Assembly: GCA_003152555.1 (NCBI GenBank)
Contig: PMAL01000194.1
Location: 28,351-35,126, forward strand
DNA from: Acidimicrobiaceae bacterium
GTDB taxonomy: Bacteria; Actinomycetota; Acidimicrobiia; Acidimicrobiales; RAAP-2
Direction of reading: 5' to 3'
DNA length: 6,776 nucleotides
Positions 1 to 5,182 of this stretch are shown here, piece after piece (positions within the stretch are counted from its first letter, which is position 1; the number at the start of each line of letters is the position of its first letter). The notes under the pieces were generated by a model. It saw only the letters and a list, made by a program, of their open reading frames with translations. It searched no databases and was not told the origin of the DNA. A program made the translations under genes and the position numbers.

Positions 1-780
1 GAAGACTTCGCCACGCTGCGCGACGAGCTGGTCATCTCGACCAAGGCCGGATGGGACATGTGGCCTGGTCCTTACGGCGACCTCGGCTCCCGCAAGTACC
101 TGCTCGCCAGTCTGGACCAGAGCCTTTCGCGCTTGGGCCTCGAGTACGTGGATATCTTCTACCACCACCGTTTCGACCCCGACACCCCGCTCGAAGAGTC
201 GCTCGGGGCGCTCGACACCGCGGTGCGCCAGGGCAAGGCCCTCTACGTCGGGATTTCGTCGTACTCCGACCAGCGCACGACTGAGGCCATTGCCATACTG
301 CGCGGTCTGGGCACGCCCCTTCTCATCCACCAGCCGTCCTATTCAATGCTCAATCGGTGGATGGAAGAAAAGTTGCTCGACGTGCTTGGTGAGCAGGGCG
401 TGGGCTGCATCGCGTTTTCACCGCTCGCCCAGGGCCTGCTCACCGACCGCTACTTGGACGGCATTCCCAAGGACTCGCGGGCGGCCAAAGAGGGTTCCTT
501 TTCAAACGACATGCTCACGGAAGAAAATCTGAACCACGTGCGCGCGCTTCGTGACATCGCGCGTGAGCGCGGCCAACGCGTCTCGCAATTGGCAATCTCG
601 TGGGCGCTTCGCGACCCTCGAGTCACGTCCGTGCTCCTTGGTGCCAGCAGTGTCGCACAGCTAGAAGAAAACTTAGCTTCGCTCGACAATTTGGAATTTT
701 CCGCTGAGGAGCTCGCGCAAATTGACCAGCACGCCGTAGAGAGCGGCATCAATCTATGGCGAGGTCCATCTACGAGCTGA
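1..780 (+). CDS. yghZ: Aldo/keto reductase, YghZ (L-glyceraldehyde 3-phosphate reductase) type, 5' truncated
   Basis: The reading frame is open from the first base to the TGA at 778-780, giving 259 residues. The protein is recognisable throughout as an NADPH-dependent aldo/keto reductase of the YghZ/Gpr group (AKR14), cytosolic enzymes that reduce aldehydes such as L-glyceraldehyde 3-phosphate or methylglyoxal. Visible signatures are STKAG with the catalytic Lys (codon 43-45), WPGPYG and GSRKYLLASLDQSL, DIFYHHR with the catalytic His (codon 166-168), GKALYVGISSY, LLIHQPSY, the FSPLAQGLL strand-loop, and the C-terminal cofactor motif LLGASSVAQLEEN. About 80 N-terminal residues, including the catalytic Asp and Tyr, lie outside the window; this estimate comes from comparison with remembered E. 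coli YghZ. The ATG at 58 is internal and not a start. The gene converges on the Doc toxin gene. Family assignment is firm; the natural substrate is not known. Confidence 0.95.
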   Translation, partial: EDFATLRDELVISTKAGWDMWPGPYGDLGSRKYLLASLDQSLSRLGLEYVDIFYHHRFDPDTPLEESLGALDTAVRQGKALYVGISSYSDQRTTEAIAILRGLGTPLLIHQPSYSMLNRWMEEKLLDVLGEQGVGCIAFSPLAQGLLTDRYLDGIPKDSRAAKEGSFSNDMLTEENLNHVRALRDIARERGQRVSQLAISWALRDPRVTSVLLGASSVAQLEENLASLDNLEFSAEELAQIDQHAVESGINLWRGPSTS

Positions 781-805
781 GGTACCACGTTCGTACGAGC
801 AAATG

Positions 806-824
806 GCACCAATCAGGTGCTTTA
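806..824. terminator. Small hairpin between convergent genes, possible bidirectional terminator
   Basis: GCACC (806-810) and GGTGC (816-820) form a perfect 5-bp stem around the loop AATCA. It is followed by TTTA on the plus strand and preceded by AAA (801-803), which reads as TTT on the minus strand. It lies 26 bases after the reductase stop and 40 bases beyond the doc stop, where a shared terminator of convergent genes would be expected. The stem is short and the U-tract weak, so efficiency is doubtful. Confidence 0.35.
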
Positions 825-863
825 GACGTTCGAAGGCGCCCGTGACGAATTGTCCGCTCTCGT

Positions 864-1232
864 TCAGGCGTTTAGTTGGAGCCGTTCTGCGATCGCCTCA
901 ACATCCAAGTCGGAGCTGGCGATGTCCCACACGAGTTGAAATGCTTCAGCATCAGATGGTTGCGGGGTGCCGCCGTTTAGGTCGCAGAACACAACCGTGC
1001 TCAGCCACGCGACTCCTTTGTTTCCATCCACCAGCGCGTGATTGTTTGTCATCGAATGCAGGAGTGCCGCAGCCTTGAGGCTCAGGGTCGGATACGCGTC
1101 GCTGCCAAAGACGCGGGACCGGGGCCGGTTGAGCGCCGAGTCCAACAGACCGACGTCACGTACCCGACCAACGTCCAACGCAAGAACCATTTCGATGACG
1201 TCCTCTAGATCGAGGTACTCGAATTCGATCAT
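864..1232 (-). CDS. doc: Doc-type (Fic/DOC superfamily) toxin with altered motif
   Basis: This 122-residue protein is the toxin of a type II toxin-antitoxin pair. P1 Doc, the family prototype, phosphorylates elongation factor EF-Tu and so stops translation. The Fic/Doc core motif HxFx(D/N)xNKR appears as HALVDGNKG at residues 65-73, so His65, Asp69, Asn71 and the Doc-specific Lys72 are kept. The final Arg is Gly73, encoded by GGA and so one base from AGA or CGA. Family features around it include an N-terminal segment with LLDSALNRP (29-37), where one-per-gene Doc proteins carry a similar DxGLLESAL stretch, YPTLSLKAAALLHSM (47-61), and a C-terminal helical part. Length is normal for Doc (about 120-130). 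The ATG overlaps the antitoxin stop as ATGA (1229-1232), indicating translational coupling. Family assignment is strong. Whether the toxin is active is uncertain because the missing Arg normally contacts the nucleotide phosphates. Confidence 0.9.
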   Translation of the reverse strand: MIEFEYLDLEDVIEMVLALDVGRVRDVGLLDSALNRPRSRVFGSDAYPTLSLKAAALLHSMTNNHALVDGNKGVAWLSTVVFCDLNGGTPQPSDAEAFQLVWDIASSDLDVEAIAERLQLNA

Positions 1233-1435
1233 TCAGAGCCAAGCCGCTCCAAAACATCACCCCATCGCAACACCATGCGCTCGGTCGATTCGTTGACTCG
1301 AGCTACGTGTCCGGACTGTTCGTAACGTTGAATTACCGCACGGCGGACAATTTCCTGACGCGAGAGACCTTCGGCTTTGGCAAGGGCGTCGAGTGCTTCT
1401 TCAAGGAGAGCATCGGTGCGCACGGTAAACGCCAT
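1229..1435 (-). CDS. Ribbon-helix-helix (CopG-like) antitoxin paired with Doc
   Basis: A 68-residue protein. The N-terminus AFTVRTDALLEEALDALAKAEG followed by LSRQEIVRRAVIQRYEQ has the beta-strand, helix A, helix B pattern of a ribbon-helix-helix DNA-binding domain (residues about 2-42). The remaining 25 residues, rich in charge and ending GDVLERLGSE, are the likely toxin-neutralising tail, by analogy with Phd and other RHH antitoxins. The ATG at 1435 is preferred because the beta-strand then starts at residue 2, as is usual in small RHH proteins. An in-frame GTG at 1462 would add nine residues (IPKWYHTV is not RHH-like) and would place the palindrome inside the gene. That GTG does have a GAGG about 8 bases upstream, so it cannot be excluded. 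The gene precedes doc in the same transcript with a 4-base overlap. It is probably autoregulated by binding the inverted repeat at 1443-1461. Confidence 0.85.
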   Translation of the reverse strand: MAFTVRTDALLEEALDALAKAEGLSRQEIVRRAVIQRYEQSGHVARVNESTERMVLRWGDVLERLGSE

Positions 1436-1441
1436 AACCGT

Positions 1442-1469
1442 ATGATACCACTTCGGTATCACTGTTCCA
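1442..1469 (-). promoter_or_regulatory. Putative promoter of the antitoxin-doc operon (leaderless)
   Basis: On the minus strand TATCAT (1447 to 1442) matches the sigma-70 -10 consensus at five of six positions and ends six bases before the ATG at 1435. Transcription would start at or next to the ATG, giving a leaderless mRNA. There is no good Shine-Dalgarno before this ATG. A weak -35 candidate, TGGAAC (1469 to 1464), lies 16 bases further upstream. The -10 lies largely inside the inverted repeat, which gives a direct repression mechanism. Confidence 0.45.
1443..1461. promoter_or_regulatory. Perfect 7-bp inverted repeat, likely antitoxin operator
   Basis: TGATACC (1443-1449) and GGTATCA (1455-1461) are exact reverse complements separated by ACTTC. 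The repeat lies just upstream of the antitoxin ATG and covers the putative -10 hexamer. RHH antitoxins and their toxin complexes classically repress their own promoters through such symmetric sites. The repeat is read directly from the sequence; its role as operator is inferred. Confidence 0.6.
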
Positions 1470-1541
1470 CCCTCTGAGATCGTTGATGTTTAGACCTTCC
1501 GACGTCGCAGCAACCCAGAATGGGCAACGGACCTGTCGAAA

Positions 1542-2549
1542 CTAGCCCAGGGTGTCGAGCAATTCCGCTTCCTTGTCGGCGCTAATTCCCATCTCCTCGA
1601 GTTTCACGGACGGCGTCAGAACTTCGTGCGCGTGTACGTCTCGAATGGTGTCGCCAATAGGACGCGGCTCCAATCCCGCGGCGATAGCTCGACTTGAATC
1701 AATAGTGAGCACGAGTCGGCCTTCGTCAAGGGCCTCCCACAGGGGCCACTCTGAAATACCAACGCCAGCACTAAGAAGCGGTTCCGCCTCAATCCAGGTC
1801 AGTTCGCAGCCCGGAGGGCCGACCTGTTTGACCGCCTCGAGGAGAAAATCTTCGAAAGTGAACGGCGGTACCGGTGCCGAAACATGAAAGGCTCCGCCGC
1901 TCGTACCGTGCGCGAGCAGGCCCACGAAGTGCGCCAGGTCGCGCGCGTCGATTGACTGGAAAGGATTGTCGCGAGGTCCGGGGGCGAGCACTCGACCACC
2001 TCGGGCAATGCGCTCTACCCACCACGTGAAACGACCAGTGTGATCGTGGGGGCCCGCGACGTAGGTGGGACGCACGATACTCGGGTCTTCGCCGGACCAG
2101 CCGGGACCGCTGGGACCGAACTCTTCGGTGGTCGCAAGTTCACACAGCGCTTTCAGTCCCCCGTACGTTTTGGAATCGACCACCTCAGTAGTGGGATCGT
2201 CGAGCGTCGCGAGCGGCGAGTCTTCGTCCATACCCGGTCTCGTCATCGTGTCGTACGCTGACACCGAGGAGATGTGCACGTAACGCCCGCCTCGACCCCC
2301 CAACGCGTTGGCGAGCTCACGAACCTGCCGGGGGAAGTAGGCCGACGAATCAATGGTGGCGTCCCACGTGCCGTCGGCCAGCGCGCTCAAATCAACGTTT
2401 CGATCACCGAGTAGGTGCTTCGCGTCGGGAAAGAGGTCGGGATTTGTCGTGCCGCGATGAAAGAGCGTCACCTCGTCGCCACTCGCGAACAACTCGTCGA
2501 CGATGGCCCTGCCGACAAACTGCGTGCCTCCAATTACTAGAACTTTCAT
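1542..2549 (-). CDS. NAD(P)-dependent epimerase/dehydratase (extended SDR, CSP41-like subgroup)
   Basis: A 335-residue Rossmann-fold protein. The N-terminus MKVLVIGGTQFVGRAIVDEL holds the nucleotide-binding loop GGTQFVG (7-13). Its middle glycine is replaced by Gln, a variation known in the subgroup annotated as NAD-dependent epimerase/dehydratase or isoflavone-reductase-like, related to chloroplast CSP41. Later landmarks are LLGDRN (46-51), ISSVSAYD (93-100) carrying the catalytic Ser/Thr region, TYGGLK (128-133) giving the YxxxK pair Tyr129/Lys133, IVRPTYVAGPHD (158-169), the substrate-side motif RIARGGRVLAPGP (180-191), and IDARDLAHFV (200-209). All active-site elements of a functional short-chain dehydrogenase are present. 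Length is typical. The start has GAGG about 10 bases upstream, a slightly long spacing. The substrate cannot be told from sequence; nucleotide sugars are one possibility. The gene follows the trpF-like gene in the same direction after a 114-base gap with a terminator-like hairpin, so it probably has its own promoter. Confidence 0.88.
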   Translation of the reverse strand: MKVLVIGGTQFVGRAIVDELFASGDEVTLFHRGTTNPDLFPDAKHLLGDRNVDLSALADGTWDATIDSSAYFPRQVRELANALGGRGGRYVHISSVSAYDTMTRPGMDEDSPLATLDDPTTEVVDSKTYGGLKALCELATTEEFGPSGPGWSGEDPSIVRPTYVAGPHDHTGRFTWWVERIARGGRVLAPGPRDNPFQSIDARDLAHFVGLLAHGTSGGAFHVSAPVPPFTFEDFLLEAVKQVGPPGCELTWIEAEPLLSAGVGISEWPLWEALDEGRLVLTIDSSRAIAAGLEPRPIGDTIRDVHAHEVLTPSVKLEEMGISADKEAELLDTLG

Positions 2550-2589
2550 CGTGCAACAACCTCACTTTCATTCGTTGCCAACACTGCAT

Positions 2590-2632
2590 CCTCGTGACGC
2601 ATCAATCGTGCGCAGGATAATCCCCTCGTGAC
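2590..2632. repeat. 9-bp direct repeat upstream of the epimerase gene
   Basis: CCTCGTGAC occurs at 2590-2598 and again at 2624-2632, 34 bases start to start. The interval contains the near-palindrome GGATAATCC (2614-2622). The repeats lie 41-83 bases upstream of the epimerase start, in the gap where its promoter should be. A regulator-binding role is possible but unproven, and chance is not excluded. Confidence 0.3.
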
Positions 2633-2638
2633 CGACGC

Positions 2639-2661
2639 AAAATGCCAACCACCTTTTTGGC
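2639..2661 (-). terminator. Terminator-like hairpin after the trpF-like gene
   Basis: On the minus strand, beginning two bases after the trpF-like stop codon (TGA, 2666 to 2664), GCCAA (2661-2657) and TTGGC (2648-2644) pair around an 8-base loop and are followed by ATTTTG. This has the layout of an intrinsic terminator, though the stem is only 5 bp and the T-run only four. It would separate ygfZ-trpF-like transcription from the epimerase gene. Confidence 0.4.
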
Positions 2662-2663
2662 GT

Positions 2664-3326
2664 TCAAAACCAATCGTCGTAGTGACGTTCCACGTAGGTG
2701 TTCTCGAAGCCCCAGCGCGCATTGGTAATGAATTCGCCTAAGAGCACGGGATCCTTGATGCCGGGCGACGTCTCGACGCCGCTGCGCACATCAACGCCCC
2801 ACACCGGATAATTCTGAATGACGTCTATAACGTTCGACGTCGTCAATCCGCCCGAGGCCACCATGGGCACCCGCAAGGTCTCGTCGAGGAACGTTTCAAG
2901 ACAGTCAACCAGCGAGTTGTAGTCATCGGATTCGGGTAACAACAGATAGTCGGCGCCCGCCAGCTGCAACGATGAGTCAATGATGGTAGTGCTGGGCAAC
3001 GTGCGCATCACCGTGTTGACCCGTTCGGCCACGTAGGCCAACTCCTCTAGTCCCACGACGCCGTCGATCTGTACCGCCGTGAGCCCCAACGTGTTCGCCA
3101 CCTCCACAATGCGTCGCGGCGTCTCATTGCGAAAGACTCCTACTGAGACCGCCCCGTGTGGCAATCGGCGAACGATGTCGTGCGCTGCTGCGGTTGAGAT
3201 TTGACGGGGCGACGGACCGAACTCGAATCCAACCGCGTTGGCTCCCAGACCGATCGAAAAGAGGGCGTCCTCCTCGTTCGTAATCCCCGAGACTTTGATG
3301 AACAGTCCCTCAATATTGAGTCGCAC
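2664..3326 (-). CDS. trpF: TrpF-family (phosphoribosylanthranilate isomerase-like) protein lacking the catalytic residues
   Basis: A 220-residue (beta/alpha)8 protein clearly related to phosphoribosylanthranilate isomerase, the third step of tryptophan synthesis. Family landmarks kept: GITNEEDAL (14-22), GANAVGFEF (28-36), PSPRQIS with the phosphate-contacting Arg41, VGVFRNE (62-68), ASGGLTTSNV (157-166), and VDVRSGVETSPGIKD (178-192). Catalytic features lost: KICGIT reads KVSGIT, with Ser13 (codon TCG) where the general-base Cys belongs. QLHG reads QIDG (Asp88). The strand normally ending LLLD, carrying the general-acid Asp, reads LLLPESD (Pro131). The GxGxxFDW segment is missing. A C-terminal extension of about 16 residues ends in HYDDWF. 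The start is GTG at 3326 with GGAAGAG just upstream; the nearby ATG at 3339 is out of frame. Phosphate binding seems preserved while isomerase chemistry is doubtful. It lies 37 bases after ygfZ and is probably co-transcribed. Family certain, function open. Confidence 0.85.
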   Translation of the reverse strand: MRLNIEGLFIKVSGITNEEDALFSIGLGANAVGFEFGPSPRQISTAAAHDIVRRLPHGAVSVGVFRNETPRRIVEVANTLGLTAVQIDGVVGLEELAYVAERVNTVMRTLPSTTIIDSSLQLAGADYLLLPESDDYNSLVDCLETFLDETLRVPMVASGGLTTSNVIDVIQNYPVWGVDVRSGVETSPGIKDPVLLGEFITNARWGFENTYVERHYDDWF

Positions 3327-3365
3327 GGCGCTCTTCCATGGTGGCCACGTTAACTGCGTCTCAGC

Positions 3366-4064
3366 TCAGCCAGCGGGCCCGACGAGGACGTCGGGGAATG
3401 TCGCGAGATAGTTGGCGTCCAGCAACGTGCGATGGGCAAACCCGAGGCACGACACTCGGCCATCCTCGTTGATGGCGGTGGTGACACCGTGCGGTCCCGC
3501 AGGACCTTTGGAACGAAGAACCTCATCCACGATTGACACGCTCGGACCGCTGGCGTGCACGAAGCGCCACGGCACGCTCGCCGCTCGCGCATCCAGACGG
3601 GCGACGAGCTCTTGACCGGTATAACAGCCCTTCGTAAAGGACACGGTATCGGCGACGATGCGCGCACCGTAGCTCTGGGGCGTCAACTCTGCTTGAAACT
3701 CATTCACACCGGGCCATGTCGCCCGCACGAGTTCGCCCACCGTGGAAATCGGTCCACTCAATGCGTCATCGAGTTCTAACGTGCACTTCACTCGCAAATG
3801 GAATCGCCGCAGGCGACTCAGCGCCACGTCGCTCACCTCGCGCGGCACTAGCAGCTCAAATCCCTCAGCGACGCGCTGGATAAAGCAGGTAGTCAGTACC
3901 GCGCTGTCGGGGCGTAATAGTAAAGACCAGCGCCCCTGCTCGTCGACGATGGAGAGATCCTGCGTCAATTGGCCCTGCAGGAACGACTCACTCTCTTCAC
4001 CCAGCACCCTGATACGTGACCAGTCAAGCGCGTCTGAACTCTCCATGGTCGCCGTCGCACTCAT
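3366..4064 (-). CDS. ygfZ: YgfZ/GcvT-domain folate-binding protein
   Basis: A 232-residue cytosolic protein of the YgfZ family, tetrahydrofolate-binding proteins related to the glycine-cleavage T protein that help assemble or repair Fe-S clusters in certain enzymes. The N-terminal half has WSRIRVLGEESESFLQGQLTQDL (15-37), matching the family's typical opening in which the protein senses or binds folate. The hallmark signature KGCYTGQE is present at 145-152, with the conserved Cys147, followed by LVARLDAR and a small C-terminal beta-barrel. It is short: E. coli YgfZ is 326 residues and actinobacterial members are often near 300 or above, so linkers and the C-terminal domain appear trimmed. The ATG at 4064 has no convincing Shine-Dalgarno, and TACTGT sits 8 bases upstream, suggesting a near-leaderless mRNA. 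The gene is divergent from the small-protein/mshD genes and leads into the trpF-like gene. Confidence 0.9.
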   Translation of the reverse strand: MSATATMESSDALDWSRIRVLGEESESFLQGQLTQDLSIVDEQGRWSLLLRPDSAVLTTCFIQRVAEGFELLVPREVSDVALSRLRRFHLRVKCTLELDDALSGPISTVGELVRATWPGVNEFQAELTPQSYGARIVADTVSFTKGCYTGQELVARLDARAASVPWRFVHASGPSVSIVDEVLRSKGPAGPHGVTTAINEDGRVSCLGFAHRTLLDANYLATFPDVLVGPAG

Positions 4065-4071
4065 AGACCAC

Positions 4072-4078
4072 TACAGTA
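4072..4078. promoter_or_regulatory. Overlapping divergent -10 candidates between ygfZ and the small-protein gene
   Basis: Within TACAGTA, the minus strand reads TACTGT (4078 to 4073), placed 8 bases before the ygfZ ATG. The plus strand reads TACAGT (4072-4077), which would start transcription near 4084, about 45 bases before the ATG at 4129. Both fit TANNNT. No clear -35 elements are seen. If both are used, only one polymerase could occupy the site at a time. Confidence 0.3.
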
Positions 4079-4128
4079 TGCGCGACCCTGCGCATCCACT
4101 CCCCCGCGACTCAAAGGCCGATTCTTCT

Positions 4129-4317
4129 ATGACGATTCAGACTGAACTCAGCACCATCACTTCGACAATGAACGAACTCTCGGTGCGCATCACCGCGCTC
4201 GTAGAAACCGATGGTGCCGCCATGGATAACGACGTCTACACCGAACTCATCGCCGCCGAGCGCACCATCGGCACGTTACTGCGTCGTCTGAACCGCGTGG
4301 CCGGTCGGATCAGCTAG
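4129..4317 (+). CDS. Small helical protein of unknown function (62 aa) upstream of mshD
   Basis: A 62-residue protein I do not recognise. It has no signal peptide, membrane segment, cysteine or known motif. Two amphipathic helices are likely: MTIQTELSTITSTMNELSVR to about residue 26, and about 32-60, the second ending in the basic LLRRLNRVAGRIS. They are separated by DGAAMDNDV, suggesting a helical hairpin or short coiled coil. The ATG at 4129 is preferred because the protein-like composition begins there; an in-frame ATG at 4078 would add 17 Pro/Arg/Asp-rich residues. No good Shine-Dalgarno precedes either. The evidence for coding is the regular helical pattern and the tight placement 22 bases before mshD in the same direction. 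It may be co-expressed with mshD. It is not possible to say more from this sequence. Confidence 0.6.
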   Translation: MTIQTELSTITSTMNELSVRITALVETDGAAMDNDVYTELIAAERTIGTLLRRLNRVAGRIS

Positions 4318-4327
4318 GCGCGGCCGG

Positions 4328-4333
4328 TAGCCT
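4328..4333 (+). promoter_or_regulatory. Putative -10 element for leaderless mshD transcription
   Basis: TAGCCT fits TANNNT and ends six bases before the mshD ATG (4340), the same geometry as the antitoxin promoter. No Shine-Dalgarno precedes this ATG, and no recognisable -35 is present. A second route is read-through from the small-protein gene ending at 4317. Confidence 0.35.
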
Positions 4334-4339
4334 CTACTC

Positions 4340-5182
4340 ATGAGCGGATCGTGGCAGTCAACGATGAACTTAACGCCCAATCAGCGACTCGACGTACTCA
4401 ACCTGCTTAATCACACCGACACCCGTCTCGGTCGAGAAGCCATCGATGAAGTGCACCGTCGCGCAGTCGTGCACGGCTGGTCAGCCGAACACTGGCTGCT
4501 ACAGCGCGATGGCCACCTCGAGGGTTACGCGCTCTTAAGCGGCAGTGCACACCCGACCATTGAAATGTGCGGCGGCGGGTTTGACGAAGATCTACTTGAG
4601 GCAGTATTTAAAAAGCACAACTGTGTTGACTGGTGGGAGCGCGACATGCGCTACACCACGGGCGGCACGGTCATTCGAATGCTGCAGATGATGCGCATCG
4701 ACTTACCCGTTGCGCTCGTGGAGGTTCCCGAAGGCGCGGTACTGCGAACCTTTGAACCCATGCACGACGAGGACCGCTGGCTAGAACAGAACAACGCGGC
4801 CTTCGCCCACCACCCCGAACAAGGCGCGTGGCAGCGCGAAGACTTAGCCGAGCGCACAAACGAGCCGTGGTTTGACCCTTCCGGATTTCTGCTCTTAGAA
4901 ATCGACGGTCGGCTCGCCGCGTCGTGTTGGACCAAGGTCCACGAACTACACCCAGACCGATTTGGCGAGATCTACGTCGTCTCCGTGCATCCAGATTTTC
5001 AGGGAAGAAATCTGGGGCGAGTCATGGTGAGTCAGGGCCTGGCCTCACTACGCAAAAAGGGCGTCGCCACCGCGGTACTCTTCGTTGACCAGTCCAATGC
5101 CGTGGCCAAGAAACTCTACGAATCAATTGGCTTCTGGGTGGGACGAGAAGATTTGCTCGTGCGCTTCAATAGGTCTAATTAG
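4340..5182 (+). CDS. mshD: Mycothiol synthase (MshD), tandem GNAT acetyltransferase
   Basis: MshD transfers acetyl from acetyl-CoA to Cys-GlcN-inositol, the last step in making mycothiol, the main low-molecular-weight thiol of actinobacteria; it acts in the cytosol. The 280 residues comprise two GNAT domains: a degenerate N-terminal one (about 9-125) and the active C-terminal one (about 132-275). Diagnostic MshD stretches are VLRTFEP (134-140), NNAAFAHHPEQGAW (151-164), EDLAERTNEPWFDPSGFLL (167-185), and WTKVHE (197-202). After these come GEIYVVSVHPDFQGRNLGR (209-227), with the acetyl-CoA pyrophosphate loop QGRNLGR, and VLFVDQSNAVAKKLYESIGF (246-265). It is somewhat shorter than the mycobacterial enzyme (315), mostly in the N-terminal domain. 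The ATG at 4340 lacks a Shine-Dalgarno; a second in-frame ATG lies at 4364. Its end overlaps the convergent transporter gene by 8 bases. Confidence 0.95.
   Translation: MSGSWQSTMNLTPNQRLDVLNLLNHTDTRLGREAIDEVHRRAVVHGWSAEHWLLQRDGHLEGYALLSGSAHPTIEMCGGGFDEDLLEAVFKKHNCVDWWERDMRYTTGGTVIRMLQMMRIDLPVALVEVPEGAVLRTFEPMHDEDRWLEQNNAAFAHHPEQGAWQREDLAERTNEPWFDPSGFLLLEIDGRLAASCWTKVHELHPDRFGEIYVVSVHPDFQGRNLGRVMVSQGLASLRKKGVATAVLFVDQSNAVAKKLYESIGFWVGREDLLVRFNRSN
5175..5182. other. Palindrome carrying both stop codons of two convergent genes
   Basis: CTAATTAG is its own reverse complement. Read on the plus strand it ends mshD (AAT TAG), and on the minus strand it ends the VIT1-family gene (AAT TAG). Both proteins therefore finish in Asn and overlap by exactly 8 bases. 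There is no intergenic space for a terminator between them. Confidence 0.95.

Noticed and set aside
450..812. 120-codon open frame on the minus strand across the reductase gene
   Set aside because: It is antisense to a clearly recognised aldo/keto reductase, has Ser/Arg-rich composition without any family signature, and has no supporting start context.
787..832. ACGTTCG occurring twice (787-793, 826-832) in the gap between the reductase and doc
   Set aside because: A 7-base repeat is easily produced by chance in CG-rich DNA, and no flanking structure suggests an attachment site or insertion footprint.
864..1462. Toxin-antitoxin pair as part of a larger mobile or defence island
   Set aside because: No integrase, transposase, terminal repeats, tRNA or shift in base composition is seen on either side; the neighbours are ordinary metabolic genes.
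1514..1524. CCCA-GAA-TGGG hairpin after the epimerase stop as a terminator
   Set aside because: The stem is only 4 bp with a 3-base loop and is not followed by a T-run on the minus strand, so it does not meet even a loose intrinsic-terminator pattern.
2550..2663. Riboswitch or leader peptide upstream of the epimerase gene
   Set aside because: No recognised riboswitch core, no short Trp-rich reading frame and no paired attenuator structure could be found in these 114 bases; only a terminator-like hairpin and a small repeat are visible.
3742..4128. Long plus-strand open frame continuing into the 62-residue protein gene
   Set aside because: The part before 4129 runs antisense to ygfZ and reads as low-complexity Ser/Arg/Asn sequence. 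Only the segment from 4129 looks protein-like, so the gene was started there.
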